Assembly: GCF_026735135.1 (NCBI RefSeq)
Contig: NZ_JAPQER010000006.1
Location: forward strand, 62,001-126,000
DNA: 64,000 bases
Direction of reading: 5' to 3'
From: Clostridium aestuarii
GTDB taxonomy: Bacteria > Bacillota > Clostridia > Clostridiales > Clostridiaceae
The translations under genes and the position numbers were made by a program. Below are positions 8,620 to 18,798 of this stretch, one piece after another; the first letter of the stretch is position 1, and the number at the start of each line of letters is the position of its first letter. A model generated the notes under the pieces. The model was not told where the DNA came from. It was given only the letters and a program-made list of their open reading frames with translations, and did not search any database.

Positions 8620-10125
8620 TTGCATTTATTACGAAATAAGTTAACCAAAACATTTATTACAACTTTTATGTTTGTATTCATATTTTTTTTAATTCAATGT
8701 TTTAATACTATTCTTACCAAAGCTGTTACTAAAGAATCAAATAATACTATAAGTACTGCAAATATTATTAATATAAACAAACAATATACTGACAGCCTAA
8801 AAGATAAAAATGATATTAACTATTATAAATTCACTTTATCTTTTGACGGAGAAATAGGCTTCAAATTCACTCATAAAGAATTAAATAATACTTCTACATG
8901 TTGGAAAGTAGACATTATTAATGAAGATGGAAAAGAATATTCAAATTTAAGTTCTGAGGGCATAGACATTAAAAATTATATGTCTATAGGTCTTCCTAAA
9001 GGCTCTTATTATATACGGATAAAACCTGTTAATTTTATTAGTATTCCTTATAATTTTATACTAAAATTCACACAAAGTGACTTTTTCGAAAAAGAATTTA
9101 ATAACACCTTAAGCACATCAAACCTTATTAACATAAACAAACAAATTACTGGAACTTTACAAAATATAAGTGACATAGATTACTATAAATTTAATTTACC
9201 CTTTGATGGTAATATAAATCTAGAATTTTCTCATGAAGAATTAGAAAATAGTTATAATGGTATATATTGGCGAGTAAGTATCGTTGATGAAAACAAAAAA
9301 ACATACACTTCTTTAGTCTCTAAAGGAACTGATATAAAAAACTCCTTATCTGTAGGTCTTCCTAAAGGTACTTATTACATTAGTATAAAACCTTTTAAAT
9401 TCATTAACATACCTTATAACTTCACATTACACTTTAAGAAAACTAATTTTTGTGAACAGGAATTTAATAACAGTATAAGCACTTCAAATACTATAGTAGC
9501 AAACAAAGAATATACAGGTACTTTACAATCAGTTAATGATTTAGATTATTATAAGTTTATACTAACTGATAATAGACAACTAACAGTTTGTTTTACTCAT
9601 GAAGAATTAAGTATAAATTCTTCCTCTACTTATTGGACAATAAGTATTATTAGTAAAGAAGGAACCGAGCGTAAATCTATGGTATCTTTTAGTGACGATA
9701 TTAGTGATTCTTTATCTATAGGTCTAGCTAGAGGAACTTATTATATACGTATAAAGAGTTCTAACTCTAGATTAACTAATATTCCTTACAAAGTGATACT
9801 CTATGGAGATTTTTCTAAAGATACTTTTACTATAAAAGATAAGCAAACAGGTATTCCTTCTAATAAGATATGGGATATTACTGCATCAAAAGCAATCAAT
9901 ATAAATACAATAATACAAAAGAATATTTATGTTACTGATAAATATGGTGAAATAGTTCCAATGCTTTATTATACTGACCCTAAAACACCTAATACAATAT
10001 CTCTTCTTCCTATAGATAATTATGATAAAGGAAAAACCTATACACTTTGGATTAAAGATTTGATTTTAGAAGGTGGTTCATTTCTAAAAAAACGTACTAA
10101 AATGGATTTTCAAATTTCAAAATGA
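8620..10125 (+). CDS. Secreted protein with three PPC-like repeats and an Ig-like C-terminal domain
   Basis: 501 residues from a TTG at 8620, placed 8 nt after AAAGGAGG. A basic N-terminus and a long hydrophobic stretch (residues 12-30) form a signal peptide or anchor. Three repeats of about 120 residues begin near 41, 161 and 283, each opening with NN-S-S-N and DYYKF-like segments and containing G-Y-I-IK strands. This resembles the pre-peptidase C-terminal (PPC, collagen-binding-like) beta-sandwich. Residues 400-501 resemble a bacterial Ig-like (SbsA-type) domain. No protease or enzyme domain is present, so it is probably a surface or matrix-binding protein. It is monocistronic with its own terminator. 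Confidence 0.75.
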   Translation: MHLLRNKLTKTFITTFMFVFIFFLIQCFNTILTKAVTKESNNTISTANIININKQYTDSLKDKNDINYYKFTLSFDGEIGFKFTHKELNNTSTCWKVDIINEDGKEYSNLSSEGIDIKNYMSIGLPKGSYYIRIKPVNFISIPYNFILKFTQSDFFEKEFNNTLSTSNLININKQITGTLQNISDIDYYKFNLPFDGNINLEFSHEELENSYNGIYWRVSIVDENKKTYTSLVSKGTDIKNSLSVGLPKGTYYISIKPFKFINIPYNFTLHFKKTNFCEQEFNNSISTSNTIVANKEYTGTLQSVNDLDYYKFILTDNRQLTVCFTHEELSINSSSTYWTISIISKEGTERKSMVSFSDDISDSLSIGLARGTYYIRIKSSNSRLTNIPYKVILYGDFSKDTFTIKDKQTGIPSNKIWDITASKAININTIIQKNIYVTDKYGEIVPMLYYTDPKTPNTISLLPIDNYDKGKTYTLWIKDLILEGGSFLKKRTKMDFQISK

Positions 10126-10176
10126 AGTTTAAGATATGTTACTAAATTATAGCTTAGTTATAATCTGGATTATTCA

Positions 10177-10204
10177 AAAACCTCATGCATTTGCATGAGG
10201 TTTT
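10177..10204. terminator. Bidirectional terminator
   Basis: A 13-bp stem (AAAACCTCATGCA with its complement) with a 2-nt loop lies between the convergent secreted-protein and amidase genes, with T runs in both directions. Confidence 0.85.
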
Positions 10205-10232
10205 ATATCTTTTATTTATAATTAAATTCTAA

Positions 10233-10850
10233 TTAATCATCTTTTATTTTATAAATATATATATAGGTTGTATCTTTATTGTTAAATTTGCTTAAATACC
10301 CATATAATGATACATATAAGCTATTTGAAGTATGCTGAGCCATAAATATATCGTATCTATATATCATCCAATTAAATCCTTTATCATGTATAATCTGTGT
10401 ATGATATGGTAAATTATTATTCGGATCTCCATATTGAATTATATCTCCTTCTTTTAGGAATACATATAATCTATTAAAATTATTTAAAGCTTGCTGTACT
10501 GTGATTTTAACTGTTATAGCAGCTCTATTTACACCTATACCGTTTTCATTTGCCCAATGCTTTCTAAAATACCTAGCAACTCTCCATGTTATTGAAATTT
10601 GAGTTAAATCATCACAATTTTTAGTATTACAAAACCATTCTTCAAACGCATCCCATTTTTTCCCTAATTCTTGCATGCCACCTGCTTTTAATACCTGAGA
10701 CACAAAATTAGTACAATCATCCTGTTCAAAATAAGGATATTCTTTTGTATTTGGAATTAATGCATATTTCTCTGCATATCTTTTAGCTGCTTGTCTATTA
10801 TAGTGTAAATTCAAATCTCTTGTAAAATTTTCAGTATCAAAACTTACCAT
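10233..10850 (-). CDS. Putative amidase-domain (amidase_6) protein
   Basis: 205 residues. The segment YFEQDDCTNFVSQVLKAGG near residue 40 carries the Cys of the amidase_6 (NlpC/P60-like) fold, and HTQIIHD near 149 supplies the His; AQHT near 171 fits the third conserved region. These domains are thought to cut amide bonds in peptidoglycan or related substrates. There is no signal peptide, unlike many family members, so it would act in the cytosol or be released on lysis, for example of the mother cell. RBS AGAGGA precedes the ATG. The function is inferred from family only. Confidence 0.75.
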   Translation of the reverse strand: MVSFDTENFTRDLNLHYNRQAAKRYAEKYALIPNTKEYPYFEQDDCTNFVSQVLKAGGMQELGKKWDAFEEWFCNTKNCDDLTQISITWRVARYFRKHWANENGIGVNRAAITVKITVQQALNNFNRLYVFLKEGDIIQYGDPNNNLPYHTQIIHDKGFNWMIYRYDIFMAQHTSNSLYVSLYGYLSKFNNKDTTYIYIYKIKDD

Positions 10851-10963
10851 ACTATCCTCTAAAATAATTGATGTTACTATATAATATAAAATTTATACAT
10901 ATTTTATGTCAGAGGACAAACCTTTTAAGTATATAAATTTTTTAAATAAAGCTATTATATAAA

Positions 10964-10995
10964 TTAAAGTATAGATTATAAAAATCTATACTTTA
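10964..10995 (-). terminator. Terminator of the amino-acid ABC operon
   Basis: A 13-bp stem (TAAAGTATAGATT 10964-10976 with 10983-10995) lies about 70 bp past the stop of the ATPase gene in a T-rich minus-strand context. Confidence 0.65.
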
Positions 10996-11063
10996 TAAAA
11001 ACATTATTATCTTTTAACTTTAAATGTTTGATTTATAAATAAAACATACTCTTTTGAGCTATA

Positions 11064-11786
11064 TTATAAAATTTTCCCTAAAAAATCTTTAGTTCTTTCA
11101 TTTTTAGGAGAGCCAAATACCTCTTCTGGAATTCCTTCTTCTAAAATAACTCCTTCATCCATAAAGAAAACTCTATCCGCAACTTCTTTTGCAAATCCCA
11201 TTTCATGCGTTACAATAACCATAGTCATTCCTTCTTTTGCAAGCTCCTTCATAACCTCTAAAACTTCTCCAACCATTTCTGGATCTAATGCAGAAGTAGG
11301 TTCATCAAAAAGCATAACATCTGGTGACATAGCAAGAGCTCTTGCTATTGCTATTCTCTGTTTTTGTCCACCTGAAAGCTGTTTTGGATATGAATTAGCT
11401 TTATCCTTTAAACCTACTCTATCTAATAAATTCAATGCAATCTTATCTGCTTCTTCTTTTGAAATTTTCTTTAATCTCATAGGTGCTAAAGTTATATTTT
11501 GCATTACACTTAGATGTGGAAAAAGATTAAATTGCTGGAAAACCATACCCATCTTTTCTCTTAATTTATTTATATCATTTGCTTTAGACATTATTGATTG
11601 TTCTTCAAATATTATTTCTCCATCGGTTGGTTCTTCTAAACGATTAAGACATCTTAAAAATGTACTTTTGCCTGAGCCTGAAGGCCCTATAACAACCACA
11701 ACTTCACCTTTTTTAATATGAGCATTTACTCCTTTTAACACATGTATATCTCCAAATTTTTTATGTAAATTTGTTACTTTAATCAC
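11064..11786 (-). CDS. Polar amino-acid ABC transporter, ATP-binding protein
   Basis: 240 residues, the usual length of GlnQ/ArtP-type ATPases. Walker A is GPSGSGKST, the Q-loop lies in [12 protein letters not shown], the signature is LSGGQKQR, Walker B is [13 protein letters not shown], and the switch His follows in VTHEMGFA. The start is a GTG 10 nt after GGAGG, overlapping the permease stop by 8 bp, so the two are translationally coupled. It energises uptake by the permease and binding protein encoded just upstream. The substrate class (Gln, Arg, cystine or similar) cannot be fixed. Confidence 0.95.
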   Translation of the reverse strand: MIKVTNLHKKFGDIHVLKGVNAHIKKGEVVVVIGPSGSGKSTFLRCLNRLEEPTDGEIIFEEQSIMSKANDINKLREKMGMVFQQFNLFPHLSVMQNITLAPMRLKKISKEEADKIALNLLDRVGLKDKANSYPKQLSGGQKQRIAIARALAMSPDVMLFDEPTSALDPEMVGEVLEVMKELAKEGMTMVIVTHEMGFAKEVADRVFFMDEGVILEEGIPEEVFGSPKNERTKDFLGKIL

Positions 11787-12474
11787 TAGCTTTCATCCTC
11801 CTCTCAGCAACACCTAATAATTTTGAAAGTCCAAATGTCAATACGAAATACATTGCTGCTGCAACAAGATATGGTGTAAATATTTTGTATGTAGCTCCTG
11901 CTGATACTCTAGCATTAAACATAAGCTCTTGTATTCCAACAACAGAAACAATTGCTGATTCCTTAATTACTGTAATGAATTCATTCCCTAATGCTGGTAA
12001 TATATTTTTCAATGCTTGCGGAATAACTATCTCTTTCATAGATACACCATGAGGCAATCCAAGAGATCTAGCTGCTTCCATTTGACCTTTATCTATTGAT
12101 TCAATACCACCTCTTATAATTTCTGCTACATAAGCTGTACTATTGATGCTTAACGATAATATAACCGATACAAATGCTATAAAATCTATCCCAAGTATAC
12201 TTATATTTGGTAATTCCATTCCATAATTTAATAAAACAGTCGGCAATCCATAAAAAATTATGTATACCTGAACTAATAAAGGTGTTCCTCTTATTAATTC
12301 TATATATGCTGTAGCTAATCCTTTTAATATTTTGTTTTTAGACAATTTCATTAACGCTAAAAGTATCCCAAATACTACACCTAAAATAACTGTAAAAAAT
12401 GATATAAGAACAGTTATACCTGCTCCCTTTAAAAAGAAATTAAAATATGTAGATAAGAAATCTGAAAAACCCAT
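11779..12474 (-). CDS. Polar amino-acid ABC transporter, permease
   Basis: 231 residues with about five membrane spans, of the HisM/GlnP type. The EAA-loop sequence [20 protein letters not shown], which contacts the ATPase, is complete near residue 122. The N-terminal [20 protein letters not shown] block is typical of the family. RBS AGGAGG precedes the ATG. It probably forms a homodimeric pore, since only one permease gene is present in the operon. Confidence 0.93.
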   Translation of the reverse strand: MGFSDFLSTYFNFFLKGAGITVLISFFTVILGVVFGILLALMKLSKNKILKGLATAYIELIRGTPLLVQVYIIFYGLPTVLLNYGMELPNISILGIDFIAFVSVILSLSINSTAYVAEIIRGGIESIDKGQMEAARSLGLPHGVSMKEIVIPQALKNILPALGNEFITVIKESAIVSVVGIQELMFNARVSAGATYKIFTPYLVAAAMYFVLTFGLSKLLGVAERRMKASD

Positions 12475-12518
12475 CTAATTTTCCTCCTATTAATATATAT
12501 CCCTTCAAATAACCTAAC

Positions 12519-12550
12519 AAAAGATAATGGCAAAATGCTCATTATCTTTT
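12519..12550 (-). other. Intercistronic hairpin after the binding-protein gene
   Basis: An 11-bp perfect stem (AAAAGATAATG with its complement) with a 10-nt loop lies between the binding-protein and permease genes. It lacks a long T tract, so it probably stabilises or partly attenuates the message and raises binding protein over membrane components. Confidence 0.65.
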
Positions 12551-12567
12551 ATACTAAACTAATTATA

Positions 12568-13389
12568 TTATTCTGCTAATTCATTTGCTTTTGCTACAAA
12601 TTCATTTATTTTATTTTCTGATACTAATCTATCTATAGTCTTATTTACTACTTCAACTAAATCTTCATTTCCCTTTTGAATAGCTATTGCTGAACCATCA
12701 GCTGGATTTCCAACAGGCATATCTGATACCATTATATCATCATTTTTTTCTGCATAAGCTTGTGCAACTGGTCCTTCAACAACTATAGCATCAACTTTTT
12801 TAGTTTTTAAAGAAAGTACTAATTCTGTAACTTTTCCTAATGAAGTAACGTTAGAATCTTTTATTTGTTCTTTAGCAATTTTTTCTTGAATTGAAGATGT
12901 TTGTGCTCCTAATTTCTTACCAGTTAAATCTTCTAAACTCTTATATGCCTCTTTATCTTCATTCCTAATCATTACATTTTGAACAGCCTTATAATATATT
13001 TTTGAAAAATCAACTTCTTTTGCTCTTTCTGGAGTAGGCGTCATTCCTGATATTATTATGTCCACTTTTGCTGTTTTTAATGATGGTATAAGTCCATCAA
13101 AGTCCATATCTTTAATTTCAAGTTCAACACCAAGATCCTTTGCCATTTCTTTCGCTATTTCAATATCAAACCCTATTATTTCATCTTTTCCATCATTCAT
13201 TTTATGAAATTCATATGGCGGATAATCAGCACAAGTTCCTAATACTAATTTACCATCCTTTTTTATTTTATCAATTTTTGATAAATTTTCTTTTGCATTA
13301 TCAGATTTTTGACCACATCCTACAAATGCAACACTCATACATAAAACCACTGCACATATAACCGCTTTTATTTTTTTACTTTTAAACAT
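12568..13389 (-). CDS. Polar amino-acid ABC transporter, substrate-binding lipoprotein
   Basis: 273 residues. The N-terminus is a lipoprotein signal peptide with lipobox FVGC and Cys at about 25. The rest is a family 3 solute-binding protein: GKLVLGTCADYPPYEF, then GFDIEIAKEMAKDLG, then SGMTPTPERAKEVDFS and GNPADGSAIAIQKGN. It would be tethered outside the membrane and deliver an amino acid to the permease encoded downstream. As the first gene of the operon it is followed by a hairpin that likely raises its expression. The exact amino acid is unknown. Confidence 0.93.
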   Translation of the reverse strand: MFKSKKIKAVICAVVLCMSVAFVGCGQKSDNAKENLSKIDKIKKDGKLVLGTCADYPPYEFHKMNDGKDEIIGFDIEIAKEMAKDLGVELEIKDMDFDGLIPSLKTAKVDIIISGMTPTPERAKEVDFSKIYYKAVQNVMIRNEDKEAYKSLEDLTGKKLGAQTSSIQEKIAKEQIKDSNVTSLGKVTELVLSLKTKKVDAIVVEGPVAQAYAEKNDDIMVSDMPVGNPADGSAIAIQKGNEDLVEVVNKTIDRLVSENKINEFVAKANELAE

Positions 13390-13413
13390 GTATATTCCCC
13401 CTTAATTACGCTC

Positions 13414-13429
13414 ATGTATTATTATACAT
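13414..13429 (-). promoter_or_regulatory. Palindrome overlapping the ABC-operon promoter
   Basis: ATGTAT-TATT-ATACAT is a perfect palindromic pair of arms 25 bp upstream of the binding-protein start; on the minus strand it contains an extended -10 (TGTATAAT). It could be an operator, for example for ArgR, but no consensus match is claimed. Confidence 0.4.
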
Positions 13430-13530
13430 TCAACTTTATATTTATACATTTCTTTTATAATTATTATACAGCTTAATTTATATTTATGCAATACTTTTTT
13501 ATAACTATTTATTTCAAATTTTTTATATAA

Positions 13531-13559
13531 TTGTTTTCAAATTTCTAATATGGTATAAT
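13531..13559 (+). promoter_or_regulatory. Promoter of the cation/proton antiporter gene
   Basis: TTGTTT (13531-13536), a 17-nt spacer and TATAAT (13554-13559), with TG just before the -10 region, form a SigA promoter about 70 bp upstream of the ATG. Confidence 0.65.
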
Positions 13560-13631
13560 ATGTTATTAACGTTGTGTTATAAATCATATTATGCTTTTTT
13601 AATATCATACATTTAAGGGGGAACTTTCATC

Positions 13632-14831
13632 ATGTCTTCAGCTCATTTTTTATTGGATTTAGCAATAATTTTACTAAGCACAAAATTATTAGGATTATTC
13701 GCTAGTAAACTTAAAATGCCTCAAGTTGTTGGAGCACTTCTTGCTGGCATTATAATTGGACCATCTGTTCTTAATATAGTTCATGGAACAGCTTTTATTA
13801 AACAAATGGCTGAACTTGGAGTAATTATTCTAATGTTTGGTGCCGGTCTAGAAACTGACTTAAAAGAATTAAAAAAATGTGGAAAAGCCTCTTTTGTTAT
13901 TGCACTTATTGGAGTTATCTTACCTTTAATAGGCGGATTCATAATAGCAAGCTTTTTCAATAAAGGTAATACGTCTTTAAATATTACTAATAAAAGCTTT
14001 CTTGAAAATATATTTATTGGAGTAATTTTAACAGCTACTTCTGTAAGTATTACTGTAGAAACTCTTCAAGAGCTTGGTAAATTAAAAACTAATTCAGGAA
14101 CTGCTATATTAGGTGCAGCAATTCTTGATGATATCCTAGGAATTATAATTTTGACAATTATAACTAGTTCAACTGATCCATCTGTACATATAAGTACAGT
14201 ACTATTAAAAATAGCAGTTTTCTTTTTATTGGCTATAATCATGGGTATTGGATTTAAATATTTATTTAATATTATTAGTAAAGAATATGGTGAAAAAAAA
14301 AGACTTGCAATATTCGCATTTAGTTTTTGCTTAATTTTAGCTTTTATAGCAGAAGAGTATTTTGGTGTAGCTGATATAACAGGTGCTTATATAGCAGGAG
14401 TTTTTGTTTCAAATACAACTCATTCACATTACATTGAAGAAAAATTCCACAATATATCTTTTCTATTATTATCTCCAATATTTTTTGCAAGTATCGGACT
14501 AGAAATGACTTTACAAAATAGTGGTTTGAGTATGCTTATATTTACTTTATTATTGATATTTGTATCTATATTAACTAAAATAATAGGTTGTGGTCTAGGG
14601 GCTAGAATATGCGGCTATACTAAAGAAGAGTCTCTTCAGATTGGTGTGGGTATGGTTTCAAGAGGTGAAGTTGCACTTATTGTTGCAAATAAAGGTGCTT
14701 CTATAGGTCTTTTATCCCCTAACTTATTTCCTCCAATAATACTTGTAGTTATTGTTACTACTCTTATAACACCCATACTACTAAAATTAGTCTACAGCGA
14801 AAGATATGTTCATACACACGCTGCTGCATAA
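13632..14831 (+). CDS. Cation:proton antiporter, CPA2 family (Kef/NapA-type)
   Basis: 399 residues with about 12 hydrophobic segments. The LLAGIIIGPSVL motif near residue 37 and the ion-site helix with AAILDDILGII near residue 161 (paired Asp residues) are those of electrogenic Na+/H+ or K+/H+ antiporters. The TATSVSITVETLQELGKL block matches the unwound helix of NapA-like proteins. There is no C-terminal RCK/TrkA-N domain, so it is not a full KefB/C channel. RBS AAGGGGG precedes the ATG. It is a single-gene unit with a likely role in pH and cation homeostasis. Confidence 0.9.
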   Translation: MSSAHFLLDLAIILLSTKLLGLFASKLKMPQVVGALLAGIIIGPSVLNIVHGTAFIKQMAELGVIILMFGAGLETDLKELKKCGKASFVIALIGVILPLIGGFIIASFFNKGNTSLNITNKSFLENIFIGVILTATSVSITVETLQELGKLKTNSGTAILGAAILDDILGIIILTIITSSTDPSVHISTVLLKIAVFFLLAIIMGIGFKYLFNIISKEYGEKKRLAIFAFSFCLILAFIAEEYFGVADITGAYIAGVFVSNTTHSHYIEEKFHNISFLLLSPIFFASIGLEMTLQNSGLSMLIFTLLLIFVSILTKIIGCGLGARICGYTKEESLQIGVGMVSRGEVALIVANKGASIGLLSPNLFPPIILVVIVTTLITPILLKLVYSERYVHTHAAA

Positions 14832-14876
14832 AAATCTTATGACTTTCTAATACAATAAAAAAAGTGCAATAAAATG

Positions 14877-14931
14877 GTACCTATAGAATGGACACTTTGA
14901 AAAAAGTGTTTAGACTATAGGTACTTTTTTA
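14877..14931. terminator. Bidirectional branched terminator between antiporter and accA
   Basis: An outer stem GTACCTATAG (14877-14886 with 14915-14924) encloses an inner stem ACACTTT (14892-14898 with 14903-14909). Seven T residues follow on the plus strand and A/T tracts on the other side, ending both the antiporter gene and the fab/acc operon. Confidence 0.8.
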
Positions 14932-15873
14932 TTCTATAAATTCTCCAATGTTTCTAAACTTTTGATATCTGTTTTCAATAGTTTGATCTATATTATCTAA
15001 TAATTTATTAAAATCTATTTTTAATAATTCCGTTTTTATATTGCTTGCCATCTGTTCTATATCTTTATGTGCTCCACCTTCAGGTTCTTTTACAATTTTA
15101 TCTATTATTTTATAACCTTTTAAATCCTGAGCTGTAATTTTCATAGCATCAGCTGCTTTTTTAACTTGAGAGGCATCTTTCCATAAAATACTTGCACAAC
15201 CTTCTGGTGAAACAACTGAGTATACAGAATTCTCAAGCATCCATATTTCATCACTTACAGATAGTGCAAGAGCACCTCCACTTCCGCCTTCACCTATAAC
15301 AATAGATATCACAGGCGTTCTTAAATTAGACATTTCCATAAGATTTTTTGCAATAGCTTCTCCTTGACCTCTTTCTTCTCCACCTATTCCTGGAAAAGCT
15401 CCTGGAGTATCTACAAAACAAATTACAGGTCTCTTAAATTTTTCTGCCTGTTTCATTAACCTTAATGCCTTTCTATATCCTTCTGGACTAGGCATTCCAA
15501 AGTTTCTTTTTATGTTTTCTTTTATATTTCTTCCTTTTTGTTGTCCTATAACAGTAACAGGCATTCCATTAAACTTAGCAATTCCCCCTATAATAGAAGG
15601 ATCATCTTTAAAATATCTATCTCCATGGAGTTCTATAAATGAATCAAAAATTCTTTCAATATAATCAAAAGACGTTGGACGTTCTAACATTCTTGCTATT
15701 GTAAGTTTATCTACAGATGACAAGTTTGCATAAGCCTTTTTCTTAAATTCTTTAAGTTTTTTTTCTAGTCTATTTATTTCAAATGATAAATCAACTTCTT
15801 TTTCTTTAGAAAAGGTCTTTAAGTCTTCTATTTTTTTTGTAAGTTCACTAATCTTTTTTTCAAACTCTAGCAT
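14929..15873 (-). CDS. accA: Acetyl-CoA carboxylase, carboxyltransferase alpha subunit
   Basis: 314 residues, of normal AccA length. An N-terminal coiled stretch precedes the crotonase-like carboxyltransferase fold with [18 protein letters not shown] and [16 protein letters not shown], which bind carboxybiotin and acetyl-CoA. With AccD it transfers CO2 from biotin on AccB to acetyl-CoA to give malonyl-CoA. It is the last gene of the fab/acc operon, about 80 bp after accD, and is followed by the shared terminator. RBS AGAGAGGT precedes the ATG. Confidence 0.97.
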   Translation of the reverse strand: MLEFEKKISELTKKIEDLKTFSKEKEVDLSFEINRLEKKLKEFKKKAYANLSSVDKLTIARMLERPTSFDYIERIFDSFIELHGDRYFKDDPSIIGGIAKFNGMPVTVIGQQKGRNIKENIKRNFGMPSPEGYRKALRLMKQAEKFKRPVICFVDTPGAFPGIGGEERGQGEAIAKNLMEMSNLRTPVISIVIGEGGSGGALALSVSDEIWMLENSVYSVVSPEGCASILWKDASQVKKAADAMKITAQDLKGYKIIDKIVKEPEGGAHKDIEQMASNIKTELLKIDFNKLLDNIDQTIENRYQKFRNIGEFIE

Positions 15874-15955
15874 TTAAACACCTCTCTTATTCAGTTTAAA
15901 ATTAACGTAAGAAATAATTCTCAATTTATTCTAAACTCCATACTCTAAACTATTA

Positions 15956-16822
15956 TTAGTGCATTTCTAAAATTTTATATAATGTTTTTTTTAGTTTTTT
16001 TCTATTCACTATCTTATCTAAAAATCCATGTTCTAGTAAGAATTCTGCTCTTTGGAATCCTTCTGGAAGTTTTTGCTTTATAGTTTGTTCTATAACTCTT
16101 TGTCCTGCAAATCCTATAAGTGCTTGTGGTTCAGATAATATTAAATCTCCAAGCATTGCAAAGCTTGCAGTAACTCCTCCAGTCGTTGGATCTGTAAGTA
16201 TTGGTATATATAAAAGCCCAGCTTCATTATGTCTTGCAATCGCAGCACTAGTTTTTGCCATTTGCATAAGTGAAATAACACCTTCTTGCATTCTCGCTCC
16301 ACCAGATGCAGTAAACAAGATTACAGGAAGATTTTTTTTAGTAGCTTTTTCTATAGCACGAGTTATCTTTTCACCTACTACTGATCCCATACTTCCCATC
16401 ATAAAATTGCCATCCATAACACCTATAACAATATCTTTTCCATACAATTTACCAATTCCTGTAACCACAGCTTCTTCAAGTTTTGATACACTCTTAGCTT
16501 TATTTACTTTTTCCTCATATCCTTCAAAAACTAAAGGATTTATTGTTTTAATCTCCGTATCAATTTCTCTAAATGTTCCTGTATCTATAATTAAATCTAT
16601 TCTCTCTTTTGCACTCATTCTATAGTGTTTTCCACAATGATTACATATTTTAAAATTTGCGTCTAAATCTTTTTTATATAAAATCTTGCCACATTTATCA
16701 CATTTAATCCACATACCATCTGGAATATTAGGCTTTTTCTCTTCTTCCTTCGGTAAATTTTCTATAGTATTTTTAACTGTTATATATTTTGTTTTCTTAA
16801 AAACTGGCTTAAATTTAAACAT
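15956..16822 (-). CDS. accD: Acetyl-CoA carboxylase, carboxyltransferase beta subunit
   Basis: 288 residues from the ATG at 16822; an upstream in-frame GTG lies within the AGGTAGGTG ribosome site and is less likely. A C4 zinc ribbon (Cys41, 44, 60, 63) is followed by the carboxyltransferase domain with [12 protein letters not shown] and [16 protein letters not shown]. It pairs with AccA to form malonyl-CoA. It lies 14 bp after accC, so coupling is close. Length is normal for AccD. Confidence 0.96.
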   Translation of the reverse strand: MFKFKPVFKKTKYITVKNTIENLPKEEEKKPNIPDGMWIKCDKCGKILYKKDLDANFKICNHCGKHYRMSAKERIDLIIDTGTFREIDTEIKTINPLVFEGYEEKVNKAKSVSKLEEAVVTGIGKLYGKDIVIGVMDGNFMMGSMGSVVGEKITRAIEKATKKNLPVILFTASGGARMQEGVISLMQMAKTSAAIARHNEAGLLYIPILTDPTTGGVTASFAMLGDLILSEPQALIGFAGQRVIEQTIKQKLPEGFQRAEFLLEHGFLDKIVNRKKLKKTLYKILEMH

Positions 16823-16836
16823 AAAATTCACCTACC

Positions 16837-18186
16837 TTAAAACAACGTATTTTCGTTGCTTTGAATAAATGCAGTATCATAGCTTCCTTCTTGAAAAGTC
16901 CCATTTTGTAATACCTTAAGCTGAAAGTCTATATTAGTATCTATACCTTCTATAACAAATTCCTCGAGCGCTCTCTTCATCTTCTCCACAGCCTCTGCTC
17001 TATTTTTTCCATGAACTATAAGCTTTGCTACCATAGAATCATATGTAGGAGGCAATTTATATTCTTGATAAATAGCACTATCAATTCTTATTCCATTTCC
17101 ACCTGGTAAATGAACCATAGTAATTTTTCCAGGTGATGGCATAAATCCTTTTGCAGGATTTTCAGCATTTACTCTACACTCTATTGAATGACCTTCTATT
17201 TTAATATCTTCTTGAGATAATTCTAGTTTTTCATCTGCTGCTATTTTTATTTGTTCTTTTACTAAATCTACACCTGTTATCATCTCTGTAATTGGATGTT
17301 CTACTTGAATTCTTGTATTCATTTCCATGAAATAAAAATTAAACTTATTATCCACCAAAAATTCTATAGTTCCTGCTCCTTTATAATTAACAGCTTTAGC
17401 CGCTTTAACCGCTGTTTCTCCCATTTTTATTCTTAATTCTTCATTCATAATAGGACAAGGTGCTTCTTCTAATACTTTTTGGTTTCTTCTTTGAATAGAA
17501 CAGTCCCTTTCATTAAGATGAATTATATTTCCGTAATTATCTCCTAAAATTTGAAATTCTATATGACGAGGCTTTTCAATAAATTTTTCTATATACATAG
17601 TATCGTCTCCAAAAGCACCTTTAGCCTCTGCCTTTGCTGTTTCAAATGCAGTTTTCAATTCATCTTTTGCTCTTACAATTCTTATTCCTCTTCCACCACC
17701 ACCAGCAGAAGCCTTAACCATCACTGGATAACCAATTTCATCTGCTTCTTGTAAGGCTTCTTGTACAGTATCTACACTACCTTCTGTTCCTGGTATTACA
17801 GGTACTTTTGATTCCATCATTATTTCTCTTGCTTTTGATTTATTCCCCATCTTTTCGATGGTCTCAAAATCTGGTCCAATAAAAGTAATGTTGCATTCCT
17901 TACACATTTGTGCAAACTTACTATTTTCAGATAAAAATCCAAAACCAGGATGTATTGCTTCTGCACCAGTCAAAACCGTTGCACTAATTATATTTTCCAT
18001 ATTTAAATAACTACCACTAGCCTTAGCAGGTCCTATACAAACAGCCTCATCTGCAAGTTGTACATGCAATGCATTTTTATCTATATCTGAATATACAGCT
18101 ACTGTCTGTATTCCCATTTCTCTACAAGCTCTAATTACTCTAACTGCAATCTCCCCACGATTAGCAATTAGTATCTTATTAAACAT
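16837..18186 (-). CDS. accC: Biotin carboxylase subunit of acetyl-CoA carboxylase
   Basis: 449 residues with ATP-grasp architecture: N-terminal KILIANRGEIAVRVIRACRE, glycine-rich ATP loop KASAGGGGRGIR near 159, catalytic region ERDCSIQRRNQKV, and MEMNTRIQVEHPITEM. It carboxylates the biotin carried by AccB, using ATP and bicarbonate. It is co-transcribed with accB, accD and accA. Length and motifs are canonical, and the same chain lacks the pyruvate carboxylase extension. Confidence 0.97.
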   Translation of the reverse strand: MFNKILIANRGEIAVRVIRACREMGIQTVAVYSDIDKNALHVQLADEAVCIGPAKASGSYLNMENIISATVLTGAEAIHPGFGFLSENSKFAQMCKECNITFIGPDFETIEKMGNKSKAREIMMESKVPVIPGTEGSVDTVQEALQEADEIGYPVMVKASAGGGGRGIRIVRAKDELKTAFETAKAEAKGAFGDDTMYIEKFIEKPRHIEFQILGDNYGNIIHLNERDCSIQRRNQKVLEEAPCPIMNEELRIKMGETAVKAAKAVNYKGAGTIEFLVDNKFNFYFMEMNTRIQVEHPITEMITGVDLVKEQIKIAADEKLELSQEDIKIEGHSIECRVNAENPAKGFMPSPGKITMVHLPGGNGIRIDSAIYQEYKLPPTYDSMVAKLIVHGKNRAEAVEKMKRALEEFVIEGIDTNIDFQLKVLQNGTFQEGSYDTAFIQSNENTLF

Positions 18187-18259
18187 TCCTTCACCCTCTT
18201 TCTAGCAATTCACTAATATAATATCATCGCCACACATATAAAATTGCTATTATACCTAT

Positions 18260-18694
18260 TTATTCTGCATCTCCTACCATAAACATTAACTCTGCTTCAG
18301 CTGCTTTTTTTCCGTCCACTGTAGCAATTGCTTTTGCAAATCCTGCTGGACCTCTCATTTTTGTCATTTCTACTTCTAATCTAATCACATCTCCTGGAAC
18401 AACCTTACGTCTAAACTTAGCTTTATTTATTCCCCCAAAGTAAGCGATTTTCCCTTTATATTCTTCCATGCTTAAAAGAGCTACTGCCCCAACCTGCGCA
18501 AGTGCTTCTATTATTAAAACACCTGGCATAACAGGCTCTTGTGGAAAATGGCCCTGAAAAAAGTATTCATTTATAGTTACATTTTTATATCCAACCGCTC
18601 TTTTTCCTTCTTCAATTTCCTCTATTCTATCTACAAGCAAAAAGGGATATCTATGAGGTATAATTTCTTGTATTTCCTTTATTCCTAATGCCAT
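18260..18694 (-). CDS. fabZ: 3-hydroxyacyl-ACP dehydratase FabZ
   Basis: 144 residues, hot-dog fold. The active-site helix reads [20 protein letters not shown], with the His and Glu of the FabZ dehydratase. It removes water from 3-hydroxyacyl-ACP in each elongation cycle. As no FabA is present, unsaturated fatty acids must arise by another route, not visible here. RBS AGGAGG precedes the ATG, right after the small hairpin at 18712-18729. The 128-nt gap to accB is the longest inside the operon. Confidence 0.97.
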   Translation of the reverse strand: MALGIKEIQEIIPHRYPFLLVDRIEEIEEGKRAVGYKNVTINEYFFQGHFPQEPVMPGVLIIEALAQVGAVALLSMEEYKGKIAYFGGINKAKFRRKVVPGDVIRLEVEMTKMRGPAGFAKAIATVDGKKAAEAELMFMVGDAE

Positions 18695-18711
18695 TATCCG
18701 TTCCTCCTTAA

Positions 18712-18798
18712 TTAATTCTTCTGAATTAACTTATTGTTTTAACCTTTACCCCTGACGGTCTAAAGCCATCCAAGCAGTAAAATACTGCATATGGATGG
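18712..18798 (-). ncRNA. Structured intercistronic element between accB and fabZ
   Basis: Three hairpins occupy the 128-nt gap. The strongest (18766-18798) has stems CCATCC/GGATGG and GCAGTA/TACTGC around a 3-nt loop. The second pairs CTTTA with TAAAG (18744-18765). The third pairs TTAATTC with GAATTAA (18712-18729), next to the fabZ ribosome site. None has the T tract of a terminator, so a processing, stabilising or translational role is inferred. Confidence 0.5.
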
